Positions 27,359 through 36,400 of a DNA stretch of 64,000 nucleotides are shown here, piece after piece (the stretch's first letter is position 1; each line of letters begins with the position of its first letter). The notes beneath the pieces were generated by a model. That model was not told the DNA's origin. It did no database searches and worked only from the letters and a program-made list of their open reading frames with translations. The stretch is from Thalassotalea crassostreae (lineage in GTDB: Bacteria; Pseudomonadota; Gammaproteobacteria; Enterobacterales; Alteromonadaceae). The translations under genes were made by a program, and so were the position numbers. The stretch is taken from positions 62,001 to 126,000 of the forward strand of contig NZ_CP017689.1 in NCBI RefSeq assembly GCF_001831495.1, in the 5' to 3' direction.

Positions 27359-28840
27359 CTATCTTCTTTTACTGTCGATAATATCTAAGTCGTCCCAGAT
27401 AGTATCAACATAGTCTTTAATTTCATCAGTCATTGACATCGGCGTACCCCATTCACGATCAGTTTCACCTGGCCATTTATTGGTTGCATCCATTCCCATT
27501 TTTGAGCCTAAGCCCGATACTGGTGAGGCAAAATCTAAGTAGTCAATTGGCGTATTTTCAACAAGAGTAGTGTCGCGTGCTGGGTCCATTCTGGTGGTCA
27601 TTGCCCAAATCACATCTTTCCAATCTCGCGCATTAATATCATCATCACAAACAATGACAAATTTGGTATACATGAACTGGCGTAAGAACGACCAAACCCC
27701 CATCATTACTCGCTTGGCATGTCCTGGGTATTGTTTCTTCATAGTAACGACAGCCATGCGGTAAGAACACCCTTCTGGCGGTAAGTAGAAGTCGACAATT
27801 TCAGGAAATTGCTTTTGAATAATCGGTACAAACACTTCGTTTAGCGCTACACCTAATATTGCTGGCTCATCTGGTGGACGGCCAGTATAAGTACTGTGAT
27901 AAATTGGATCTTTGCGCATCGTTAAGTGCGTTACCGTCATCACTGGAAAGTTATCAACTTCATTGTAGTAACCGGTGTGATCGCCATAAGGTCCTTCAGG
28001 CGCCATTTCATCTGGGTCTAAATAACCTTCCATAATAATTTCTGCCGAGGCAGGAATTTCTAAATCGTTACTTATGCTCTTAACAACTTCGGTTTTACTG
28101 CCACGTAATAAACCGGCAAAAGCATACTCAGATAGAGAGTCAGGTACAGGAGTTACCGCACCTAAAATTGTTACTGGATCAGCGCCAAGGGCAACAGATA
28201 CTGGATACTTTTCACCAGGAAACTTGTTCTTAAATTCTTGAAAATCTAGTGCACCGCCACGATGTGATAACCAACGCATGATGATCTTATTTTTGCCAAG
28301 TAATTGTTGGCGATAGATACCTAAATTTTGTCGTTCTTTTTCAGGGCCGCGAGTGACCGTTAATCCCCAGGTGATTAACGGCGCAGCATCACCTGGCCAA
28401 CAGGTTTGGATTGGTAGCTTAGTTAAATCAACATCGTCACCAGTAATAACGATTTCCTGACAAGGTGCTTTCTTTAGGCGTTTGGTTGGCATATTTAAAA
28501 CTTGTTTAAATACTGGGATTTTTTCAAAAGCATCTTTGAAACCTTTTGGTGGCTCCGGCTCTTTTAACATCGCCAATAACTTGCCAACTTCTCTAAGTTC
28601 AGAAACGTCTTTTTGTCCCATTGCTAATGCCACGCGATCCGGTGTTCCAAATAAATTGGTTAACACTGGCATGTCATAACCTTCAGGATTTTCGAATAAT
28701 AACGCAGGACCTTCAGCACGCAGAGTGCGATCGCTAATTTCGGTCATCGCTAGATTGGTCGAGATTGGTTGTTTAATACGCTTTAATTGACCAATTTCTT
28801 CTAACTGGTCGATAAAATCGCGTAGATCCTTATATTTCAT
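27359..28840 (-). CDS. ubiD: 4-hydroxy-3-polyprenylbenzoate decarboxylase
   Basis: UbiD removes the carboxyl group of the polyprenyl-hydroxybenzoate ring in ubiquinone synthesis, using prenylated FMN made by UbiX. The 493-residue protein carries the family hallmarks: [10 protein letters not shown] start, [10 protein letters not shown] and [10 protein letters not shown] segments for prFMN binding and the [11 protein letters not shown] segment near 290. I chose the ATG at 28840; the frame also opens four codons earlier at a TTG. With ubiK in the same window it shows an aerobic ubiquinone pathway; ubiX is not here. Confidence 0.95.
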   Translation of the reverse strand: MKYKDLRDFIDQLEEIGQLKRIKQPISTNLAMTEISDRTLRAEGPALLFENPEGYDMPVLTNLFGTPDRVALAMGQKDVSELREVGKLLAMLKEPEPPKGFKDAFEKIPVFKQVLNMPTKRLKKAPCQEIVITGDDVDLTKLPIQTCWPGDAAPLITWGLTVTRGPEKERQNLGIYRQQLLGKNKIIMRWLSHRGGALDFQEFKNKFPGEKYPVSVALGADPVTILGAVTPVPDSLSEYAFAGLLRGSKTEVVKSISNDLEIPASAEIIMEGYLDPDEMAPEGPYGDHTGYYNEVDNFPVMTVTHLTMRKDPIYHSTYTGRPPDEPAILGVALNEVFVPIIQKQFPEIVDFYLPPEGCSYRMAVVTMKKQYPGHAKRVMMGVWSFLRQFMYTKFVIVCDDDINARDWKDVIWAMTTRMDPARDTTLVENTPIDYLDFASPVSGLGSKMGMDATNKWPGETDREWGTPMSMTDEIKDYVDTIWDDLDIIDSKRR

Positions 28841-28959
28841 ATGGTCTTTCAAGAATTTTATTTGCCGTCATTGTACCTGTACTGGCAGTGAATTTGAATT
28901 ATTTAAAGGCAGCACTTAGGCTAAATAGATAAAATTAAATAAAAAGTTAGGATCAAAAG

Positions 28960-29454
28960 ATGAAATTAGTCGTTATTTTTAGCCTGCTGATGTCGTTTAT
29001 GGCACCCGTTTCTGCTGCGACTCTATGCGCGGATAACGCCTATAAGCAATTTGATTTTTGGCTCGGCAATTGGCAAGTCACCAATCCAACCAACAATAAT
29101 GTTAGTCAAAGTAAAATTACTAAAATAATTGATGATTGTGTCATTTTTGAAGAGTATTCAACGCCGACAGGCTATCAAGGTAAAAGCTTAAATATATATG
29201 ACAAGACACGTGATATTTGGCATCAAACATGGACGGATAATTCAGGAATGTTGTTACTTTTAGAGGGCTCTTTTAAAGCTGGCGCAATGGTGCTAGAAGG
29301 CCAGCTGACAAACGATAAAGGTCAAGTAAGTATACAGCGCATCACTTGGCGAGCGTTAACCGCGGACAAAGTAAGTCAAATATGGCAGCAATCAAGTGAT
29401 GATGGCAAAACATGGCAAACACTTTTTGATGGCATCTACCGTAGAGTTGATTAA
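28960..29454 (+). CDS. Secreted protein, DUF1579-like
   Basis: A 164-residue exported protein with a signal peptide (1-19, VSA cleavage) and a likely beta-barrel body. The FDFWLGNWQV motif near residue 31 is typical of DUF1579-type lipocalin-like proteins, and the later GKSLNIYD and WHQTWTDNSG segments fit. A Cys at 23 may pair with C54. GTTAGGATC lies well placed before the ATG. Function is unknown; members are often found as stand-alone periplasmic proteins. Confidence 0.7.
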   Translation: MKLVVIFSLLMSFMAPVSAATLCADNAYKQFDFWLGNWQVTNPTNNNVSQSKITKIIDDCVIFEEYSTPTGYQGKSLNIYDKTRDIWHQTWTDNSGMLLLLEGSFKAGAMVLEGQLTNDKGQVSIQRITWRALTADKVSQIWQQSSDDGKTWQTLFDGIYRRVD

Positions 29455-29547
29455 CGACTTTTTCACGATAAGTTACCATGACTTTAGTAGATAGTGGTGC
29501 TAGCATTAATGCAAAATATAAAACACGTAAAATAAGTGACTTAAACT

Positions 29548-30969
29548 ATGAAAAACATAAATAAAGTTCTGTTTGGCGGTTTATCTGTTTTATCGATGGC
29601 AACATTAGTTGCTTGCGAAAGTGATAAAGCAGAGAGCGCTGATAAAGAACAGGCACCTTTCGTTGAAATTGACAAAAATCCATACCCTAGTACCTACAAA
29701 GCATTAGCTTCACTACCTACTTTAATTACCAATGTAACCTTAGTTGATGGTATCGGCGGTATTACTGAAAATACATCAGTATTGCTCGCAGAAGGAAAAA
29801 TAAAAGCCATTGGTAATAACCTTGACGCCGCTGGTGCGAAGGTAATCGATGGCAAAGGAAAGTGGTTAACACCAGGTATTATCGACGTGCACAGTCACTT
29901 AGGTGTCTACCCAAGTCCAGGTACTGGTTCACATGCCGATGGCAATGAAATGACTAAGCCTGTAACCGCAGCGGTTTGGGCAGAGCATTCAATCTGGCCA
30001 CAAGATCCTGGTTTTAGACGCGCATTAGCAGGTGGTGTAACAACATTACAAGTGCTTCCAGGCTCAGCAAACCTAGTCGGTGGTCGCTCAGTGACTGTTA
30101 AAAACCTTCCCGGTCGTGTCATTCAAGACATGAAATTCCCTGATGCACCATACGGCTTGAAAATGGCTTGTGGTGAAAACCCTAAACGTGTTTATGGTAA
30201 AAAAGGTGGCCCTATGACCCGTATGGGTAACGTAGCTGGTTATCGTCAAGCTTGGATAGATGCGAAGGCATATCAAGAATCATGGGCCAAATATAAAGCT
30301 GATTATGAAGCGGGTAAAGATGCGAAAGCGCCGAAGCGTGATCTGAATAAAGAGACCTTAGCTGGTGTTCTTGACGGTGAAATTTTAGTACATATGCATT
30401 GTTACCGTGCCGACGATATGGGCACAATGATGGACCTGATGAAAGAGTTTGATTATCAAATCACTTCGTTCCAACACGCCGTTGAAGCATATAAGATTGC
30501 CGATCGTTTAGCCGAAAATAATATTTGTTCAGCGATGTGGGCAGATTGGTGGGGCTTCAAAATGGAAGCGTATGACGGTATTCGTGAAAACGTTGCTTTT
30601 GTTGAACAGGCTAAAGCATGTGCTATTGTTCACTCCGACAGCGCAACAGGTATTCAACGTTTAAACCAAGAGGCGGCAAAAGCTTGGGCTGATGGTGTCA
30701 ATGCAGGTGTTGATATCTCGAAAGCACAAGCATGGACATGGTTAACATCTAACGCTGCGAAATCACTAGGTATCTTTGAGCAAACAGGTTCAATTGAAAC
30801 TGGCAAAAATGCGGATGTTGTTTTATGGACAGCGGATCCATTCTCAACTTATTCACATGCGGAAAAAGTATTTATTGACGGTGGTTTAGCGTTCGATATG
30901 AACAGCCCTGAAACATGGCCGGTAAGTGATTACGAGTTAGGACAAGTTGCTGAAGGAGATCAAAAATGA
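29548..30969 (+). CDS. Exported amidohydrolase, lipoprotein, metal site intact
   Basis: A 473-residue amidohydrolase-superfamily protein with a lipobox ending at C23 (LVAC), so probably anchored in the envelope. The metal ligands are present: DVHSH with H115 and H117, a His in LVHMHCYRAD, a His in FQHAVEAYK and an Asp in VHSDSA. The C-terminus ends in the usual GSIETGKNADVVLW segment of imidazolonepropionase-like enzymes. The substrate is unknown; extracytoplasmic members of this group often act on peptides or cyclic amides. It overlaps the next gene by four bases (ATGA). Confidence 0.87.
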   Translation: MKNINKVLFGGLSVLSMATLVACESDKAESADKEQAPFVEIDKNPYPSTYKALASLPTLITNVTLVDGIGGITENTSVLLAEGKIKAIGNNLDAAGAKVIDGKGKWLTPGIIDVHSHLGVYPSPGTGSHADGNEMTKPVTAAVWAEHSIWPQDPGFRRALAGGVTTLQVLPGSANLVGGRSVTVKNLPGRVIQDMKFPDAPYGLKMACGENPKRVYGKKGGPMTRMGNVAGYRQAWIDAKAYQESWAKYKADYEAGKDAKAPKRDLNKETLAGVLDGEILVHMHCYRADDMGTMMDLMKEFDYQITSFQHAVEAYKIADRLAENNICSAMWADWWGFKMEAYDGIRENVAFVEQAKACAIVHSDSATGIQRLNQEAAKAWADGVNAGVDISKAQAWTWLTSNAAKSLGIFEQTGSIETGKNADVVLWTADPFSTYSHAEKVFIDGGLAFDMNSPETWPVSDYELGQVAEGDQK

Positions 30970-32243
30970 GCAAATTAACATTAACCGCTTTAGCAACAAT
31001 AACGGCACTGTCGGTAAGTGGCGTTGCAAATGCAGAAAAACTGGCAATTATTGGCGGCACAGTGCATACCATGACTAAACGTGGCGTAATAGAAAATGCA
31101 ACGGTTCTAGTAGAAAATGGTGTGATCACTAAAATTATCGGCCAAGAAATTTCGACTGATAATAGTTACCGTGTAATTGATGCGAAAGGTAAGGTTGTTA
31201 CGCCTGGTTTTATCGGCGCATTCACATCACTTGGTCTGGTCGAAGTAGGTTCATGGGCAGGTATTGTTGATGCACAGGCAAAATCTGATCTTAATGCAGC
31301 TTTAGATGCAACCTTAGCTGTTACACCGGACAGCACTTTACGCAATATCACTCGTATTGAAGGTATCACCAGTGCGGCAACGTCACTTTATGGCAGCGAC
31401 TCAATGTTTAAAGGTCGTGGTGCAATGATCACTTTAGGTGATAACGATGAACCTGTGACCAAAAAACGTGCGTTTATGGTTGTCGATTTGTCGGCGCGTG
31501 GTGCACATCATAGCGGTGAAAGTCGTGCAGCAATGTGGTTTAATTTCCGCACGGCATTAAACGAAGCCATTTATGCTCAACGAATTGACTTCACTCCACA
31601 AACTGAATGGAGTGGTACTTTATCTAAAGAAAACGTGAAGGCGCTTATCCCTGTTATAAAAGGTGATATTCCTCTGTTGGTTGAAGTGCATCGTGCGGTA
31701 GATATTCGTCGTATTATTCATATGACTAAAAACTTCCCGCGTTTGAATATCACTTTAGTTGGCGCAACAGAAGCTTGGCGAGTAGCTGATGAAATTGCTA
31801 AAGCAGGGTTTGAGGTTATTCTTAATCCAGAGTCAAACTTACCTTCAAGTTTTGATAATAACGGTGCAACGTTAGCAAATGCAGGTCGTTTGCACGAAGC
31901 TGGCGTTCCTGTCGCGATAGGCATGAACACTCACAATATTCGTTTAGCGCCACAGCATACAGGTAATGCTGTTGCCAATGGCTTACCGTGGCAAGCTGGC
32001 TTAGAAGCATTAACCACAGTGCCAGCAAAAATATACGGTATTGATGATCAATACGGTAGCCTTAAGCCAGGCATGAAGGCGGATATCGTAGTATGGAGTG
32101 GTGATCCTCTAGAAGTAACAGTATCACCGACTAACGTTATTATTAATGGTGATGAAGTGCCATTAGAGTCTCGTCAAACGAAGTTGCGTGACCGTTACCT
32201 GAAGATCGATAAAGAAAAACCGCAACAATATACTCGTCCATAA
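30966..32243 (+). CDS. Amidohydrolase-fold protein with lost metal ligands
   Basis: A 425-residue exported protein (signal peptide 1-23, ANA cleavage) with the same fold and C-terminal GSLKPGMKADIVVW as the preceding enzyme. The metal motif is gone: at the HxH place it reads GAFTSLG, with F86 and S88 for the two His. The later FQHAVEAYK equivalent reads VGATEAWR (His to Gly) and VHSDS reads IGMNT (Asp to Asn); one His in VEVHRAVD remains. It is probably not a standard metallohydrolase, perhaps a pseudo-enzyme partner of its neighbour. The ATGA overlap implies coupled, similar expression. Confidence 0.85.
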   Translation: MSKLTLTALATITALSVSGVANAEKLAIIGGTVHTMTKRGVIENATVLVENGVITKIIGQEISTDNSYRVIDAKGKVVTPGFIGAFTSLGLVEVGSWAGIVDAQAKSDLNAALDATLAVTPDSTLRNITRIEGITSAATSLYGSDSMFKGRGAMITLGDNDEPVTKKRAFMVVDLSARGAHHSGESRAAMWFNFRTALNEAIYAQRIDFTPQTEWSGTLSKENVKALIPVIKGDIPLLVEVHRAVDIRRIIHMTKNFPRLNITLVGATEAWRVADEIAKAGFEVILNPESNLPSSFDNNGATLANAGRLHEAGVPVAIGMNTHNIRLAPQHTGNAVANGLPWQAGLEALTTVPAKIYGIDDQYGSLKPGMKADIVVWSGDPLEVTVSPTNVIINGDEVPLESRQTKLRDRYLKIDKEKPQQYTRP

Positions 32244-32268
32244 TATATTTTTTTATGACAGTAAAAAT

Positions 32269-32304
32269 AAAGGCGCTAGATAATTATATCTAGCGCCTTT
32301 TTTA
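32269..32304. terminator. Strong bidirectional terminator between the amidohydrolase pair and rluF
   Basis: AAAGGCGCTAGATA (32269-32282) and TATCTAGCGCCTTT (32287-32300) form a 14-pair perfect stem with a four-base loop, followed by T to 32303. It separates convergent genes. Confidence 0.92.
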
Positions 32305-32329
32305 TCAATTATTTTTCACCATGTTCAGC

Positions 32330-33205
32330 TTATTTCTTTAAAGATAACTTACCTTTTGGTCGTTCTGATTGGGTTTTATCAGCATCACTTTTAAGGCGGC
32401 TTTGGTCCCATGGATCAACCTTGTTTGTGTGTTTATCAATTTTCTGTGTTGCTTTAACGGTGCCTGCTACTGCTGTCTTACGTGAACCTGCTACAGCGGC
32501 GGTAATTTCAGCCATTTCTTTGGCATTCAAATTACGCCATTGCCCTGGCTTTAAATTACCTAGTGAAACCGACATGATTCGATTTCGTTTTAGTTTTTTC
32601 ACTTCATAACCAAGATATTCACACATGCGGCGGATCTGGCGATTTAAGCCTTGGGTTAGTACTATTTTGAACACAAATTTACTCACTACAGATACTTTAC
32701 ATGGCTTGGTTATGGTTCCTAAAATTGGTACGCCCCGTGACATTCGTTCAACAAAACGCTCACTGATCGGTTTGTCGACAGTAACCACATATTCTTTATC
32801 GTGGGCATTTTCAGCGCGAAGGATTTTATTAACGATGTCACCATCACTGGTTAAAAATATTAACCCTTCAGAAGGTTTGTCTAATCTACCAATAGGAAAA
32901 ATACGCTGTTTATGACCGATGGCGTCAATAATATTGCCACGGACATTTCGCTCAGTGGTGCAGGTAATGCCAATCGGTTTGTTGTAGGCTATGTATATTC
33001 TATCGGATTTATTCTCAGGCATAGCACCAATCGCTTTACCCGAAACCTTTACTAGGTCACCCGGCAAAACTTTGGTGCCGAGTTCAGGCTTTTTACCGTT
33101 TATTGTTACAACACCTTGTTCTATCAGCTTGTCTGCTTCACGGCGAGAGCAATGGCCAGATTCACTAATAAATTTATTTAAACGCTTACCGCTTTGAGTG
33201 TTCAA
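32330..33205 (-). CDS. rluF: 23S rRNA pseudouridine synthase RluF
   Basis: RluF makes pseudouridine at position 2604 of 23S rRNA (and modifies tRNA-Tyr in E. coli). An S4 RNA-binding domain (about 7-65) precedes the RsuA-type catalytic domain with [15 protein letters not shown] near residue 105, where Asp is the nucleophile, and [15 protein letters not shown]. The length and the lysine-rich tail fit RluF. No ATG is available in frame: I chose TTG at 33205 because GGAA lies seven bases upstream; a TTG six codons earlier (33223) lacks such a site. Confidence 0.88.
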   Translation of the reverse strand: MNTQSGKRLNKFISESGHCSRREADKLIEQGVVTINGKKPELGTKVLPGDLVKVSGKAIGAMPENKSDRIYIAYNKPIGITCTTERNVRGNIIDAIGHKQRIFPIGRLDKPSEGLIFLTSDGDIVNKILRAENAHDKEYVVTVDKPISERFVERMSRGVPILGTITKPCKVSVVSKFVFKIVLTQGLNRQIRRMCEYLGYEVKKLKRNRIMSVSLGNLKPGQWRNLNAKEMAEITAAVAGSRKTAVAGTVKATQKIDKHTNKVDPWDQSRLKSDADKTQSERPKGKLSLKK

Positions 33206-33383
33206 TGTTGATTTCCATAACAATAGACAAAATATTTGTGCTAATTATCGCTTAAAATTGACAGATAATCTTTAAAATGACAAAAATTAATTCATAGGTA
33301 TAATCAAATTAACAGTTTGTACTAAATATACTTCCAGTAAAGTTAGTATTTTAGGTAACGTTTATTCGTTGGTAGTAGTGGCT

Positions 33384-33911
33384 ATGAATATAAATAAAAA
33401 ATCGCACGGCAAGGGTTTTACCTTAATAGAATTGGTGGTAATAGTCGTCATTCTTGCTGTGTTAGCAGTTATTGCTTTACCTAAATTTATTAATATCCAA
33501 GCCGATGCCAGAATCAGTGTTATTCGCCAAGTTCAAACCAGTATCAAATCAGCCAATGATCTATTATTTGCCAAGTCCAAAGTACCAAGTTATTCAGTAG
33601 TAACCTCTCGTGGTGGCCGATTTACTGATATTGATATGGATGGAGACGGTGATTTCGTGATTCGTCAAGGTGACTTAAGTGAGCCAGATATTCGCTTGAT
33701 TTGGTATTATTTGGATAATGCCGACCTATTAAAGCAAATCAATTTAAGTAGTGAAATAATTGAACAACAAGATGGTATACACGACACTTATTTAGGTTAT
33801 GACTTTGATGGCGACGGTGATGTAATTGACGATGGCTGTAGCTTTAAATATAAACAAGCTCAAAGCAACGGTGGCAAACCTGAGTATTCACTAATTACTG
33901 ACGGTTGTTAG
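33384..33911 (+). CDS. Type IV pilin-like protein with calcium-loop motifs
   Basis: A 175-residue prepilin-type protein. The class III signal reads GKGFTLIE, so cleavage after G11 leaves F1 and Glu5 (E16), followed by a hydrophobic helix (12-33). The body contains two Asp-rich loops, DIDMDGDGD at 82-90 and DFDGDGDVIDD at 140-150, of the EF-hand/dockerin calcium-binding type. Cys152 and Cys175 can close a C-terminal loop as in type IV pilins. It stands apart from any pilus operon, so it may be a minor pilin or adhesin. A TTG five codons earlier is a less likely start. Confidence 0.8.
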   Translation: MNINKKSHGKGFTLIELVVIVVILAVLAVIALPKFINIQADARISVIRQVQTSIKSANDLLFAKSKVPSYSVVTSRGGRFTDIDMDGDGDFVIRQGDLSEPDIRLIWYYLDNADLLKQINLSSEIIEQQDGIHDTYLGYDFDGDGDVIDDGCSFKYKQAQSNGGKPEYSLITDGC

Positions 33912-33946
33912 GACTGACGGTTGTTAGCAATGCTGGCAGGTAAGGG

Positions 33947-34363
33947 CTAGCCTTTAGCTTGAACAATAGCCTGTTCAATATCCGCCAATTCAGCTTTACA
34001 AGTAATTGATTTAATCGCCTGCAAAATTAAATCTTTAGAATTTCCGGCAAATACCTTTTCTATAAGGTCACCAACTAAATGCTGTTGTGTAATGTCAGGG
34101 CTATGAAGCGCAGAATAGACGTGAGCTCGTTGGCTTTCATCACGTTGCACTAAACCTTTCTCAAACATAATTTGCAGTATTTTTAAAACCGTAGTGTAGC
34201 CAATATTTTGTTTTTCATTAAGCAATGTGTGTATCTGACGGACCGTCGATGGTCCTAGCTTCCAAATTGTGGTTAATAATGATAATTCAGCTTCGGTAGG
34301 TTTTCTTAATTGCGTGTTATTTAACTCGTTATCAGATTCTTTGTGCGGTTTTTTACTAGGCAT
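33947..34363 (-). CDS. BlaI/MecI/CopY-type repressor, no partner gene nearby
   Basis: A 138-residue winged-helix repressor: PTEAELSLLTTIWKLGPSTVRQIHTLL (about 22-50) with YTTVLKILQIMFEKGL as recognition region, followed by the Phe/Leu-rich dimer domain. Relatives are cut by a BlaR1-type M56 metalloprotease encoded next door and control beta-lactamase or copper genes. Neither an M56 protease nor an obvious target lies here. It has a 34-residue Lys/Asn-rich N-terminal extension partly before the helix-turn-helix. The 96 bases upstream may contain its operator; no dyad stood out. Confidence 0.82.
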   Translation of the reverse strand: MPSKKPHKESDNELNNTQLRKPTEAELSLLTTIWKLGPSTVRQIHTLLNEKQNIGYTTVLKILQIMFEKGLVQRDESQRAHVYSALHSPDITQQHLVGDLIEKVFAGNSKDLILQAIKSITCKAELADIEQAIVQAKG

Positions 34364-34459
34364 ATTCGGTCTTTACATCTATTAGTATTATTATGAATAG
34401 CTTTAAGGTTAGTACGTTTTTTAAACAGATACAACTTGCTCTAATAAATAGTGCTGCGG

Positions 34460-35038
34460 TTAATCTTTAGGGTGTATTTTTTCTAATAAGTTATGTAATT
34501 CTGCGCCAAGATCGCGTGCTTGGTCATGTTTTATACCATCAGATAAACGACCCTGACTAAATGCCGAAAAAGCTTGTCCTATCGCTAATTGATTTGGTGT
34601 AACGGTCATTTGCATATTTGCCAATAACATTCGCAAAGCCATTAAGCCGCGCATGCCACCTAGGGCACCAGGCGATGCAGACATAATAGTTACGAATTTA
34701 TTTTTAAAGGCACTCAGTGGTACTTCATCCGGTGTGGTTGCACGCGAAGCCCAATCTAAGGCATTTTTTAATAGCGCAGTGTAACCACTATTGTATTCTG
34801 GAGAAGCGATCAAAAAACCTTGGTGTTCAGTTAAAAGCTGCTTAAATTTTGCCGCGTTTTCTGGCATTCCGTGTTGCTTTTCAAGATCTTGGCAAAAGAT
34901 AGGCATCGGATAATCTTTTAAATTTATTACCGTGACGTCACTACCGGCAGCTTGTGCTCCGCGAGCGGCGATAGAGACTAACTGTTGGTTGAACGAACCG
35001 TCTCTGGCGCTGCCTGAAAATGCTAAAATATTACTCAT
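34460..35038 (-). CDS. NADPH-dependent FMN reductase family protein
   Basis: A 192-residue flavodoxin-like protein. The opening ILAFSGSARDGSFNQQL binds the FMN phosphate and the SPEYNSGYTALLKNALDWAS segment near residue 80 is the family signature. Such enzymes reduce quinones, azo dyes or chromate. I chose the ATG at 35038 giving MSNILAF; the frame continues eight codons upstream to a TTG. It stands alone between a BlaI-type gene and glycerate kinase. Confidence 0.88.
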   Translation of the reverse strand: MSNILAFSGSARDGSFNQQLVSIAARGAQAAGSDVTVINLKDYPMPIFCQDLEKQHGMPENAAKFKQLLTEHQGFLIASPEYNSGYTALLKNALDWASRATTPDEVPLSAFKNKFVTIMSASPGALGGMRGLMALRMLLANMQMTVTPNQLAIGQAFSAFSQGRLSDGIKHDQARDLGAELHNLLEKIHPKD

Positions 35039-35148
35039 TATCACTACTTTTAATCGATTCAAAAGGTCTGATTTATAACATAGTTTGATTCAACCAAGTT
35101 TACCAGTATTAGCGATGAATATTTTATTTATACAAGTATTTCAATGAT

Positions 35149-36285
35149 TTAAGTGTTTCTTTGTAGTTTGAGTGTATTTGCGATATTAATTGCCGTACGC
35201 TCAAGGTTTGGCGCTGCATTTGCTAGTAGTTGTTCTAAAGTTGAGAGCTGTGAAATGATTGGAAATACCGCGTCAATTCCGTGGTCCAAGACAACATGGT
35301 AATCATCACTAACACAGCCTGCGATAGCGATTACAGGTACATCAAACTGTTTAGCTACTTTGGCAACACCAATCGGTGTCTTACCATGAATGGTTTGGCT
35401 ATCGATACGACCTTCACCAGTGATCACTAAATCTGCACCTTTAACTGAATCGACCAAATTAAGCTTATCAATGATGATGTCAACGCCGGGTAATAGCTGC
35501 GCATCAAGTGCTAATAAACTTGCACCCATGCCGCCAGCCGCGCCACTACCATTTACTTGTGCGACATCTGTGGCACAAATTTCTTTTAACTTATTACCTA
35601 GATTTTTTAAACAAAGATCAAGTTCGATGACATCTGCTGCATTTGCACCTTTTTGCGGACCAAATACAGCACTTGCCCCTTTGTTTCCGCACAGTGGGTT
35701 ATCGACATCACAGGCAACGGTGATCGTTACATTGGCAAGTTTGGGATTAAGGTTAGTCGTATCGATGCTATCTAAATGTTTTAGCGCAGCGCCACCACTT
35801 TTGATTAGTTGTCCGTCTTTATCTAAAAGTTTCGCCCCTAACGCTGATAGCATTCCTGCACCGCCATCATTGGTAGCGCTGCCGCCAAGGCCAATAATGA
35901 TTTCACTGACGTTTTGGTTTAATGCATGGTTGATTAATTCGCCGGTACCAAAGCTACAAGTAAGCTTTGCATCACGTTGATCAGTGGCAGTGTGATGCAA
36001 ACCAGAGGCCGCTGCCATTTCGATTACGGCAGTCGTCTGATCGCCAATGAGGCCATAAAACGCTTCAACTGGCTTCTTTAATGGTCCTGATACTTGCACA
36101 CTTATTAGCTCACCGTCAGTCGCATCGACTAATGTTTGAACTGTGCCTTCACCACCATCAGCCATAGGAATATTGGTAATATTTGCGTTAGTAAAAACAG
36201 AAATAAGACCTTTTTCTATAGCCCGCGCCACCTCAATGGCGGATAAACTTTCCTTGAAAGAATCTGGTGCAATTACAATGTTCAA
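35149..36285 (-). CDS. Glycerate kinase, GlxK/GarK type
   Basis: A 378-residue class I glycerate kinase, which phosphorylates D-glycerate, usually to 2-phosphoglycerate. Family segments IAPDSFKESLSA at the N-terminus, PMADGGEGT near 43, GLGGSATNDGGAGM near 132 and TGEGRIDSQT near 290 are all present. The start is TTG at 36285: AGGAAG lies seven bases upstream and no ATG fits. No glyoxylate or glucarate genes are near, so the pathway it serves cannot be told from context. Confidence 0.9.
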   Translation of the reverse strand: MNIVIAPDSFKESLSAIEVARAIEKGLISVFTNANITNIPMADGGEGTVQTLVDATDGELISVQVSGPLKKPVEAFYGLIGDQTTAVIEMAAASGLHHTATDQRDAKLTCSFGTGELINHALNQNVSEIIIGLGGSATNDGGAGMLSALGAKLLDKDGQLIKSGGAALKHLDSIDTTNLNPKLANVTITVACDVDNPLCGNKGASAVFGPQKGANAADVIELDLCLKNLGNKLKEICATDVAQVNGSGAAGGMGASLLALDAQLLPGVDIIIDKLNLVDSVKGADLVITGEGRIDSQTIHGKTPIGVAKVAKQFDVPVIAIAGCVSDDYHVVLDHGIDAVFPIISQLSTLEQLLANAAPNLERTAINIANTLKLQRNT

Positions 36286-36400
36286 AGTGCCACTTCCTTA
36301 TTAAGCAAAACTAAATTAATTAACGTCTTCTAAGATATTAATTTAAAAGATAGACGTTTTTCTGAGCCTTTTACAGTTTTTTATCTATAAGTGGTTATTT

